This document shows positions 15,008-21,806 of a stretch of 25,392 nt of DNA, one piece after another. This DNA comes from Gammaproteobacteria bacterium. Lineage in GTDB: Bacteria > Pseudomonadota > Gammaproteobacteria > Steroidobacterales > Steroidobacteraceae. Position 1 is the stretch's first letter. Every line of letters starts with the position of its first letter. Made by a program: the position numbers and the translations under genes. The notes below the pieces were generated by a model. That model was not told the DNA's origin. It was given only the letters and a program-made list of their open reading frames with translations, and ran no database searches. The stretch covers positions 1 through 25,392 of the forward strand of contig JADLDF010000253.1 of the NCBI GenBank assembly GCA_020846815.1. The letters run 5' to 3'.

Positions 15008-15235
15008 TCAGTCCTCGTGCTTGAAATCCAGGATCGACTTGTCCGAGAAGCGGCCTTGTCGCAGGTCTGCCAGCCCTTCGATCAGGTTCAGGGCCACGGC
15101 CCGATCCTGCATGTCCCGCCGGATCAGGTCGCGGATGTATTCGCTGGGCGTGGCATAGACGTCCTTGTCGCTCGCTCGCTCATCGACGTATTTTCGCAGC
15201 GCGTCGGTCAGCTGCACGTTCAGACTGCTGCTCAT
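15008..15235 (-). CDS. parD: ParD-type antitoxin (parDE locus 2)
   Basis: A 75-residue ribbon-helix-helix protein. SLNVQLTDALRKYVDERA is the DNA-binding part and YATPSEYIRDLIRRDMQDR is the ParD signature. The tail (LIEGLADLRQGRFSDKSI) is expected to bind the toxin. ATG 15235 has GGAG about 12 bases upstream. It is the first gene of a leftward two-gene operon behind a promoter with an inverted repeat. Confidence 0.87.
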   Translation of the reverse strand: MSSSLNVQLTDALRKYVDERASDKDVYATPSEYIRDLIRRDMQDRAVALNLIEGLADLRQGRFSDKSILDFKHED

Positions 15236-15270
15236 GTTCGAGCATCTCCATCAGCATCGGCCCCGGGTGA

Positions 15271-15309
15271 ATACTATCCCGCTGTGGCAATAGATATCAA
15301 TATTTGCCA
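15271..15309 (-). promoter_or_regulatory. Promoter and inverted repeat of parDE locus 2
   Basis: On the minus strand TTGATA (15295-15300), 18 bases, and TAGTAT (15271-15276) form a plausible sigma-70 promoter upstream of parD. TGGCAA at 15285-15290 and TTGCCA at 15304-15309 are inverted arms around the -35 and are the likely ParD-ParE binding site. The AT-rich centre (TAGATATCAATAT) differs in composition from its surroundings. Confidence 0.5.
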
Positions 15310-15377
15310 ATACAGCGCGATGCTGATGAGAAACCGGTGAATCGCACGTCACTTACGGATTTCGACTGAGGAATTTC

Positions 15378-15577
15378 GTCATCACGAGCATCATGCTCCG
15401 GCAGCTGCTCCAGGGCTTTTCGGGGCCGAAGGATCGGGAACGCATCATCGAGCGGTTTTCTGCCTTGCCGCTGCTCGTTCCGGATCGACAGGACCATCTC
15501 GACGCCGCGGAGCTGCGCAATGGCTGCCGGCGATCCGGCATGCAGCTTGCAACGATCGACGCTCTGATCGCACAGCC
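15378..15577 (+). pseudogene. Truncated second copy of the VapC toxin gene
   Basis: The frame from 15378 reads VITSIMLRQLLQGFSGPKDR and continues closely parallel to residues 38-104 of the intact VapC at 6659-7072, with high nucleotide identity throughout. The first 37 residues, with the first catalytic Asp, and the last 33, with the final acidic pair, are absent. The catalytic Glu47 has become Gln (LQELL to LRQLL). There is no vapB beside it. It cannot be an active PIN nuclease. Confidence 0.85.
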
Positions 15578-15579
15578 GT

Positions 15580-15975
15580 TCAGCGCGCGCCGGGCACCGA
15601 GTCGGCGACGTTCACCCACACGCGGTGGTCCTCTACTGCAAAGTTGACGCCGAGATCGTACATCAGCACGTAGAGCATCATGCCGTTGAAGGTAGCCTGG
15701 TTGACGAAGCTGCGGCCCGCGCGCTTGGCCACCGGGAGCGGCGTGTCGGGCCAGTTCGGGCCCTCGGTGCGCTCGACGCCGATCGAGCCGCGCGTGTTCA
15801 TGCTGCTGGAGCCGCCGACGATGCCGGACCACACCTGGTAGACCATCGCGTCGTCACCGCCATGCACGGTGAAAGGCGGGCTGGTGCAGTAGTGGATGGC
15901 CGGGATGTCGCGCGATTTCTCGGCCGACTCCCAGACGCGCGCGCGATAGGTCCAGCAGGCGGGTCGGACTTGCCA
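15580..15975 (-). pseudogene. C-terminal part of an unidentified protein gene
   Basis: A leftward frame of 131 codons with good coding character ends in TGA at 15580-15582. Parts read ACWTYRARVWESAEKSRDIP, AIHYCTSPPFTVHGGDDAMV, YQVWSGIVGGSSSMNTRG and GMMLYVLMYDLGVNFAVEDH, and the end is VADSVPGAR. No convincing start codon lies upstream and the frame loses character beyond about 15975, so the 5' part seems lost. I do not recognise the family. Its last bases abut the truncated vapC copy, and a similar 3' tail appears after the intact vapC (about 7168-7190). Confidence 0.4.
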
Positions 15976-16062
15976 TCCGCCTCTTCCCGGCCTGATCTGA
16001 TCACCGATCGGTTGTCAGTCTGGCGCGCAGCCAGTCTCAGCGGCATGCTCGTCGGTGTCGCA

Positions 16063-16486
16063 TCATGCCGGCCACGCCCGCATGCGAAACGCGTCCAGCA
16101 GGAAGTCGATGAGCACCCGCACTTTCGGCGTCAGGTGCTTACGGGTCGGGTAGACGGCGTAGACGCCGAGCTCGATCGAGCGATATTGCGGCAGCACTTC
16201 CACCAGCGCGCCCGAGGCCAGGTGGGCGCCCACGAGGAACGAAGGCTGAAGAACGATGCCCTGGTGCTGCACGGCCGCGGCGCAGCAGGTGTCGCCGCTG
16301 TTGGTGCGCATGCGCGGGACGACCTTGACGTCGACGGGGCCCTGGAGTCCCTCGAACTCCCATTGCTCACCCATGGTGAACAGCGTGTAGGAAATGACGG
16401 CGTGCTTCGCGATGTCGGAAGGGTGTTCGGGTACGCCGTGGCGGCGCAGGTACTCGGGTGACGCGCACAGGATCATGCGGGTCAAG
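16063..16486 (-). pseudogene. LysR-type regulator, C-terminal substrate-binding part only
   Basis: About 140 codons read RMILCASPEYLRRHGVPEHP and GALVEVLPQYRSIELGVYAV, then YPTRKHLTPKVRVLIDFLLD, ending in MRAWPA. This is the C-terminal half of the effector-binding domain of a LysR transcription factor. The helix-turn-helix half is missing: to the right of about 16486 the sequence belongs to a doxX gene on the other strand. The open frame runs on into that gene only as an antisense shadow. A LysR gene facing away from a doxX gene is a common arrangement, so the two were probably once divergent neighbours. Confidence 0.85.
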
Positions 16487-16788
16487 GCACGGGCCGGTTC
16501 TTCGCGTCGGTCGGGCTGAACCCGGGCTACCTCATGGCGCTGCTGGCTGGCCTGGCCGAGTTCTTCGGCGGTCCGGCACTGGTGGTCGGGCTGCTGGTGC
16601 GCCCGGCTGCCGCGGCGGTCTCGTTCGCGATGCTGATCGCGATCTTCGCGGTGCACGTCGGCAACGGGTTCTTCGTCGACCAGGGCGGCTACGAATACGC
16701 GCTGGCGCTGTTCGCCGCTTCCCTGTCGCTGCTGTTCAGCGGCGCGGGCCGGTTGTCGGTCGACCGCGCCATCAGTGGAGAACGCTGA
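16487..16788 (+). pseudogene. DoxX-family membrane protein, 5' end missing
   Basis: The frame gives GTGRFFASVGLNPGYLMALL, AGLAEFFGGPALVVGLLVRP and AAAVSFAMLIAIFAVHVGNG, the middle and end of a four-helix DoxX protein, finishing at TGA 16786-16788. The first helix and start codon are lost at the joint with the lysR fragment (about 16482-16490). An internal ATG at 16534 could still start a shortened product, but it would lack the first helix. The stop overlaps the ATG of the next gene by one base, the typical doxX-ygiD coupling. Confidence 0.8.
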
Positions 16789-17576
16789 TGCCGCGCCTGC
16801 CCAGCCTGTTCATCTCGCATGGCGCGCCGACCTTTGCGCTCGAGCCCGGCCTGGCCGGGCCTCGGCTGACGGCGCTGGGCGCCTCGCTGCCTCGCCCGGA
16901 GGCGGTGCTCGTGGTCTCGCCGCATTGGATGACGTCTACGCCACGCGTGGGCACGGCGGCGCAACCGGAGACCCTCCACGACTTCGGCGGGTTCGATCCG
17001 GCGCTGTACCGGATCAGCTATCCCGCCCGTGGTCATGTGGCGCTGGCGCAGCGCACTCTCGAGCGTCTGCAGGAAGCCGGCTGGCTCGCGCAGGCCGATG
17101 AGCGCAGAGGCCTGGACCATGGTGCCTGGGTGCCGCTGATGCACCTGTTTCCGGAAGCCGATGTGCCGGTGTTCCAGGTGTCGCTGCCGTCGCGGCTGGA
17201 TGCCGAGCGCGCCTGGGCCTTCGGACGGGCGCTCGCACCACTCCCCGACGAGGGCGTGCTGATCGTCGGGTCGGGCAGCTTGACGCACAACCTGTACGAG
17301 TTTCGTACGGAGCACGGTCAGGACGAAGCCTATGTGACCGCGTTCGCGGCCTGGGTGCGCGACGCGGTCGAGCGGGGCGACAGCGCGCGCTTGCTGCGTA
17401 CGCTCGACGATGCACCCGAGGCCAGCCGGGCGCACCCGACCCCGGAGCACTTCTGGCCCCTGCTGGTGGCGGTGGGTGCAGTGGGTGGCATGCTGCCCGT
17501 GCGGGTGATCGAAGGCGGCATCGTCCACGGCATGCTGGCCATGGACTCGTATGTGTTCGGCGCTACCGGCCCTTGA
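16788..17576 (+). CDS. ygiD: YgiD/LigB-type extradiol dioxygenase (4,5-DOPA dioxygenase family)
   Basis: A 262-residue cytoplasmic metalloenzyme of the class III extradiol ring-cleavage dioxygenases, DODA/YgiD subgroup, which open catechol-type rings such as DOPA. The metal and catalytic histidines are in place: His11 in FISHGAPTFAL, His46 in VSPHWMT, His111 in LDHGAWVPL, His167 in GSGSLTHNL and His221 in HPTPEHFWPLL. The length is standard. ATG 16788 overlaps the doxX stop. With the promoter side of doxX deleted, its expression now depends on whatever reads through from the left. Confidence 0.9.
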   Translation: MPRLPSLFISHGAPTFALEPGLAGPRLTALGASLPRPEAVLVVSPHWMTSTPRVGTAAQPETLHDFGGFDPALYRISYPARGHVALAQRTLERLQEAGWLAQADERRGLDHGAWVPLMHLFPEADVPVFQVSLPSRLDAERAWAFGRALAPLPDEGVLIVGSGSLTHNLYEFRTEHGQDEAYVTAFAAWVRDAVERGDSARLLRTLDDAPEASRAHPTPEHFWPLLVAVGAVGGMLPVRVIEGGIVHGMLAMDSYVFGATGP

Positions 17577-17630
17577 TCAGCCGCGACACGGACGGCTGCA
17601 CATGCGGGTGTCGGAGACGTCTGGGTCGGA

Positions 17631-19001
17631 TCAGACCGGAGTCGGCACCGAGCGGGGATCCGCCGCGTCCTGCATCACCCGCAGGCGCGGCAGGCTCGCG
17701 GGATACCGCTGCTGCAGGAACCGCAGCAGCTTCTCCCTGATGTCGCAGCGCAGATCCCAGGCCTTGGAAGCATCGGCGGCACTGGCCAGCGCCCGGATCT
17801 GCACCGAGTGTTCGGTGGCGTCGGTCACCTGCAGTACGTTGACTTTACGGTCCCAGAGCGGCGAGGCCTCGAGGATCTGCGTGAGCTTCTCGCGCACGGC
17901 GTCCAGCGGCACGTCGTAGTCCACGTACAGGAAGACATAGGCCAGCAGATCCGCGGAGGAGCGCGTCCAGTTCTGGAAGGGCTTTTCGAGGAAATACGTG
18001 ATGGGCAGGATGAGGCGACGCAGATCCCAGATCTTGACCACGACGTAGGTGAGGGTGATCTCCTCGATGCGGCCCCATTCGCCCTCCACGATGACTACAT
18101 CGTCGATGCGTATGGGCTGGGTGAGCGCGATCTGGAAGCCCGCCAGCAGTGTTGCGATGCTGCGCTGAGCCGCGAATCCGACCACGATGCCCGCCACGCC
18201 GGCTGAAGCGAGGATGGCCGTACCCAGCTGCCGTACCGGATCGAATACCATCAGTATGGCTGCGAACGCGAATACGCCGATGACGGCCAGGGCAACCTTG
18301 CGCAGCACGGTCACCTGCGTATAGATCGCCCGCGCATCGCGATTGTCGGGCACGTCGATGCGGTGTCGACTCAGGACCAGCCGGCAGCTGGCGTCGACGA
18401 GGCGGTACAGCACGTAGGCGAAGGTGCCGATGAGCACGATGCTCACCGCGTTGCTGAACACCGTCTGCATGCGCTCCGGCACGGCGAGTGCCGGAGCGCC
18501 GAGGATGACGGCCAGCAGCGGCAGCAGCAGACGGATCGCCGTGCCGATGATGGGCACGAACAGGTCGTCGCGATGTCCTCCGGTCCGTGCCGCGTACTGG
18601 ACGAGCCGCGCTTCGATGCTTCTTCCCACACGCGACAGCAGCCACATGAGCGCCAGCACGGTGCCGACGCCGCGCAATCCGTCGAGGGCCGGCAGCCCGT
18701 AGCGTGCCAGTGCGGGGTAGGGGAGCTCGTGCATCAACGTGGACAGCGCATAGTGCAGGCCATGGACCCAGAGGATCAGCGCCACCGGTGCGACCAGATC
18801 GAGCAGCGACGAGGCCACCCAGTGCGCGATGCCCCGCTCTTCCCCTGGATGGTCGTCAGAGCGGGCCACCTCTCGACGATAGCGGCGCCGCGTCCACCAT
18901 TTGAGCGCCACATGGGTCGTGGCGACGAATGCAACCATCAGCAGGCTGGCTCCGAGCGTTGTGCTGCGAATGCCCAGGAAAAGCGTCTCCTCGCCGCTCA
19001 T
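17631..19001 (-). CDS. MscS-family mechanosensitive channel
   Basis: A 456-residue inner-membrane protein from ATG 19001, which has GAGGGA seven bases upstream; an ATG at 19016 is the next choice. Several N-terminal transmembrane spans (SLLMVAFVATTHVAL, LDLVAPVALILWVHGL, LLLPLLAVILGAPALAV, IVLIGTFAYVLYRLV) precede the pore helix region GTAILASAGVAGIVVGFAAQ. The cytoplasmic beta domain of MscS follows (GFQIALTQPIRIDDVVIVEG, EITLTYVVVKIWDLRRLILP), and then the alpha/beta C-terminal domain. It is larger than E. coli MscS because of extra N-terminal spans. Such channels relieve osmotic pressure. It converges on ygiD and diverges from the PAP2 gene. Confidence 0.92.
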   Translation of the reverse strand: MSGEETLFLGIRSTTLGASLLMVAFVATTHVALKWWTRRRYRREVARSDDHPGEERGIAHWVASSLLDLVAPVALILWVHGLHYALSTLMHELPYPALARYGLPALDGLRGVGTVLALMWLLSRVGRSIEARLVQYAARTGGHRDDLFVPIIGTAIRLLLPLLAVILGAPALAVPERMQTVFSNAVSIVLIGTFAYVLYRLVDASCRLVLSRHRIDVPDNRDARAIYTQVTVLRKVALAVIGVFAFAAILMVFDPVRQLGTAILASAGVAGIVVGFAAQRSIATLLAGFQIALTQPIRIDDVVIVEGEWGRIEEITLTYVVVKIWDLRRLILPITYFLEKPFQNWTRSSADLLAYVFLYVDYDVPLDAVREKLTQILEASPLWDRKVNVLQVTDATEHSVQIRALASAADASKAWDLRCDIREKLLRFLQQRYPASLPRLRVMQDAADPRSVPTPV

Positions 19002-19180
19002 TGGCGTATCCCTCATGTCGGTGACGGAAGTGCGCGTGGCGGACGTGGTCACGCAGGCGCTGCTCCGCATGGTGCCCAATCCTCAGGCTGCGGCGCAGGT
19101 GCAGTACAAGCCATATGGTGGCGGTGAGTCAACGGCCGCTGCGATCCCGAAGCCGTTTGCACTGCGTTGCACGGCCCGTG

Positions 19181-19210
19181 CGACGGAATCGGCGCCTGGT
19201 CGGCGTCTAA
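19181..19210 (+). promoter_or_regulatory. ECF-sigma-type promoter upstream of the PAP2 gene
   Basis: CGACGGAAT (19181-19189), 12 bases, GGCGTCTAA (19202-19210). Read as a promoter this is a GGAAT -35 and a GTCTAA -10, close to known ECF promoters (GGAAC, 15-17 bases, TCTAA-like). Both blocks and the spacing are identical to the motif at 20076-20105 in front of the ECF sigma gene. The PAP2 ATG lies 73 bases downstream. Confidence 0.7.
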
Positions 19211-19283
19211 CGACGTCGACGTGCTTTCTTGGGCAAGAACAAAGGCAGGAAGATACCGATCTGCTTTCCACATCCTCGGGAAA

Positions 19284-20015
19284 ATGAATCTGTACCTTCT
19301 TGCCATTGTGGCTGGCGTGCGCCGCTGCTGGCCTTCTCATGCGCTTTGGCCCGCGGTCGTCTTTGCCGCCGCGTTCGCGGCGATCGCGGCGTTCGACCTG
19401 GATTGCCGGATCGCGCAGGTCTTGTTCCACGATGCGGCTTCGGGTCTCTGGCTGGGTGGGTCGAGCGGATCCTGGTGGGCACGCGACGTGTTGCACACCG
19501 GTGGTCGCTGGCTGGTTCGGTCGGTCGCAGCCGCGGCGCTGATCGTCTGGTGTACTGCGCTGCTGCAGCCGCAGCTGCGGCACTGGCGGCGGCCCGCGGC
19601 GTTCGCGTTCCTGGCACTGGTGCTGTCGACGGGCATGGTCGGTGGACTGAAGGCCGTGACCAACGTCGATTGCCCCTGGGACCTCGCCGGGTTTGGCGGA
19701 AGCCGGCCGCACATCGGCTTGTTCGCCGACCGGCCCGATGCCTTGCCGCATGCCCAATGTTTTCCGGGTGCGCATGCGGCATCGGGATTCGCGCTGCTGT
19801 TCGGCTATTTCCTGTGCCGCGACAGCTCGCGCCGACGCGCGCGCTGGGCGCTGGCCGCGGGTATCCTCACCGGTCTCGCATTCTCGCTCGGCCAGGAGGC
19901 GCGGGGTGCGCATTTCCTGTCCCATGATCTGACCTCGGCGGCGATCGTCTGGTACGTCCAGCTCCTGTTGTACCGGCTGATGCTGGCGCCGCGAGCCGCA
20001 GCATGCCGATCGTGA
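19284..20015 (+). CDS. PAP2-superfamily membrane phosphatase (lipid A phosphatase/phosphotransferase type)
   Basis: A 243-residue inner-membrane protein of the phosphatidic acid phosphatase 2 family with about six hydrophobic spans. The three active-site motifs are recognisable: Lys123 in GGLKAVTNVDCPWDL (motif 1), FPGAHAASG at 160-168 (motif 2, with His164), and Arg207 with His214 in RGAHFLSHD (motif 3). The CPWDL and GAHFLSHDLTSA variants are typical of PAP2 proteins coded near lipid A phosphoethanolamine transferases. The likely job is removal or transfer of phosphate on lipid A or undecaprenyl lipids at the periplasmic face. The ribosome site is weak (CGGGAAA). It has its own ECF-type promoter. 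Confidence 0.85.
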   Translation: MNLYLLAIVAGVRRCWPSHALWPAVVFAAAFAAIAAFDLDCRIAQVLFHDAASGLWLGGSSGSWWARDVLHTGGRWLVRSVAAAALIVWCTALLQPQLRHWRRPAAFAFLALVLSTGMVGGLKAVTNVDCPWDLAGFGGSRPHIGLFADRPDALPHAQCFPGAHAASGFALLFGYFLCRDSSRRRARWALAAGILTGLAFSLGQEARGAHFLSHDLTSAAIVWYVQLLLYRLMLAPRAAACRS

Positions 20016-20075
20016 TCGAAACGACGCGATGGTTCTGAAGGTCCATCCACCGGTCTGCAACGGGCCTCCGGGCCG

Positions 20076-20105
20076 CGACGGAATTCGCCCGCCGGTGGCG
20101 TCTAA
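20076..20105 (+). promoter_or_regulatory. ECF-sigma-type promoter upstream of the sigma gene
   Basis: CGACGGAAT (20076-20084), 12 bases, GGCGTCTAA (20097-20105), the same two blocks at the same distance as at 19181-19210, while the 12-base spacers differ. It lies 55 bases upstream of the sigma GTG. The repeat suggests that the sigma factor drives its own operon and the PAP2 gene. Confidence 0.72.
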
Positions 20106-20160
20106 TGCAGGGAATCGGCTGTGAGCCAGAAGATCGGGGCGGGGATGCTCGAGGTAAAGC

Positions 20161-20775
20161 GTGCTGGATGAGCGCGACCTGGTCGGCAGGATGCGGCGTG
20201 GCGACGAGCGGGCATTCCATGAATTCTTCGATGCCTATGCATCGAGGCTCGCCGCTTTCGCGGCCCGCAGGAGCTCGCTCGATTCGTCGGCGATCGAGGA
20301 CGTCGTGCAGATGACGCTGATCAATGCCATCCGCAATCTGGCCGGCTTTCGCGGCCAGTCTGCACTGTTCACCTGGTTGTGCCAGATCTGTCGCAACAAT
20401 CTCGCCGACCTGCGCCGCCGGGCGGCACGGCAGCCACGGGCGCAGAGCCTCGAGGAGCTCGCCAACGAGCGGCCGCTGGCCACCGTGGTCGAGCTGACGG
20501 ACTTTCGCGATCCGCTCGATGAATGTGAGACGGATTCGACGCGGGGCGCAGTGCGGCGGATCATCAACAAGCTGCCGGCCCATTACGCCAGAATCCTGGA
20601 GCTGCGCTTCGGCGACGGGCTCACGGTGCCCGAGATCTCGCGCACGCTGCAGATGACGGAAGACGCCGCGGAGTCCTTGCTGACGCGTGCGCGCCAGGCA
20701 TTCCGCGTGGCATGGTCGGCGCACCAGGGCGGCGACGCTCCGGCCGCCGCGCCGGGAACGGGAGGTGCACCGTGA
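20161..20775 (+). CDS. ECF (extracytoplasmic function) RNA polymerase sigma factor, FecI-like
   Basis: A 204-residue sigma-70 family regulator with only regions 2 and 4. Region 2 spans about 1-85 (LVGRMRRGDERAFHEFFDAY, then IEDVVQMTLINAIRNLAGFR and LFTWLCQICRNNLADLRRR). Region 4 spans about 138-190 (LPAHYARILELRFGDGLTVP, EISRTLQMTEDAAESLLTRA), the helix-turn-helix that reads the -35. The GTG 20161 start follows GAGGTAAAGC; the frame opens with LDERDLVGRMRRGD, the usual ECF beginning. The stop overlaps the GTG of the fecR-like gene (GTGA), so sigma and anti-sigma are translationally coupled. Confidence 0.92.
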   Translation: MLDERDLVGRMRRGDERAFHEFFDAYASRLAAFAARRSSLDSSAIEDVVQMTLINAIRNLAGFRGQSALFTWLCQICRNNLADLRRRAARQPRAQSLEELANERPLATVVELTDFRDPLDECETDSTRGAVRRIINKLPAHYARILELRFGDGLTVPEISRTLQMTEDAAESLLTRARQAFRVAWSAHQGGDAPAAAPGTGGAP

Positions 20776-21806
20776 GCCAGCAGAGCAACGGCGGTCCGGA
20801 TCAGGACGGCGACGCAGCCGAGCTGCGCGTCTTGCGCGAAGGCTTGCGCGCGAATCCGCTGTCCGCAGAGGCCTTGCAGCGCATCCGCGCGGCCACCGAG
20901 GCGGAATGGCGCGCCACGGTCGCGGTTGCGCCACCGCAGCGGCGGCGCTGGCTGCCGGCGGCGGCCGCGGTTGGCTTGCTGGGTGTGGCCGTGCTGCTCG
21001 GCTTCACGTTCCTGGGGCGCAGCCCAAGTGGGCGCGCGGACGAGGCGCTCGCCCAGCTCGTCCGATCCGACCCCCCAGGCATGATGGAAGTCCGCAGCTG
21101 GGGACGCAGCGTCGCGCTGCCGGCCGGTTCGAGGCTGGTCGCCGGGCGTAGCTATCGCGTACGCGGGCAGGCATTGCTGGCCCTGGAAAGCGGCGGCAAT
21201 CTGCGGCTCGCCGCCGGCTCCGAGCTCGAAGTCCTGGGCCGTGACGTCGTCGAGCTGGAAAGCGGCGAGGTCTACGTCGACATCCCGCCCGGCATGCACA
21301 CCGCGGCCGCGTTCGTGGTGCGCACCGCGGCCGGCGAGTTCCACCACGTCGGCACCCAGTTCGCGCTGGCCGTGTTCGGCGGCGGCGAGACGCGCCTGCG
21401 CGTCCGCGAGGGAAGCGTTCGCTGGTGGGCAGCGGAGGGTGATTCGACGGTCGAAGCGGGCACCGAGGTCATCGTCTCCCGCGACCGCCGTACGACGCGA
21501 CGGCAGATCCGCCCGAGCGATCCGCAATGGGACTGGACCGCGGCGACGCCGCCGTATTTCGAGGTCGAGAACCGGCCGCTCGGCGAGTTCCTGCAATGGG
21601 TCGCGCGCGAGAGCGGGCGGGAGCTGGTGCTCGCGGACGAGCTCACGCGCCAGCAGGTGGCGACGATCCGCATGCACGGCAGCGCCCGTGGCCTGACGCC
21701 GATGCAGGCGTTGTCGGCGGTGATGGCGGCCACACCGCTCCGATTCGAGCTACCGGAAGGCAAGATACGGGTAAGCTTCGTGGGTGAACCGGCGACTCGC
21801 AAGTAG
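20772..21806 (+). CDS. FecR-like anti-sigma factor/transmembrane regulator with C-terminal STN-like domain
   Basis: A 344-residue single-span inner-membrane protein. The cytoplasmic N-terminus (1-58) would hold the sigma factor. A hydrophobic span covers about 60-82 (WLPAAAAVGLLGVAVLLGFT). The periplasmic FecR domain covers about 120-235 (SVALPAGSRLVAGRSYRVRG, GSELEVLGRDVVELESGEVY, FHHVGTQFALAVFGGGETRL, VREGSVRWW). A C-terminal domain at 262-336 (YFEVENRPLGEFLQWVARES, then LTRQQVATIRMHGSARGLTP) looks like a secretin/TonB short N-terminal (STN) domain. GTG 20772 has GGAGGTG upstream. It ends 23 bases inside the receptor gene. It should relay the state of the receptor to the sigma factor. Confidence 0.88.
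   Translation: MSQQSNGGPDQDGDAAELRVLREGLRANPLSAEALQRIRAATEAEWRATVAVAPPQRRRWLPAAAAVGLLGVAVLLGFTFLGRSPSGRADEALAQLVRSDPPGMMEVRSWGRSVALPAGSRLVAGRSYRVRGQALLALESGGNLRLAAGSELEVLGRDVVELESGEVYVDIPPGMHTAAAFVVRTAAGEFHHVGTQFALAVFGGGETRLRVREGSVRWWAAEGDSTVEAGTEVIVSRDRRTTRRQIRPSDPQWDWTAATPPYFEVENRPLGEFLQWVARESGRELVLADELTRQQVATIRMHGSARGLTPMQALSAVMAATPLRFELPEGKIRVSFVGEPATRK

Noticed and set aside
17583..17612. Inverted arms CGACAC and GTGTCG between ygiD and the MscS gene
   Set aside because: Only six pairs with an 18-base loop and no T run; too weak to call a bidirectional terminator.
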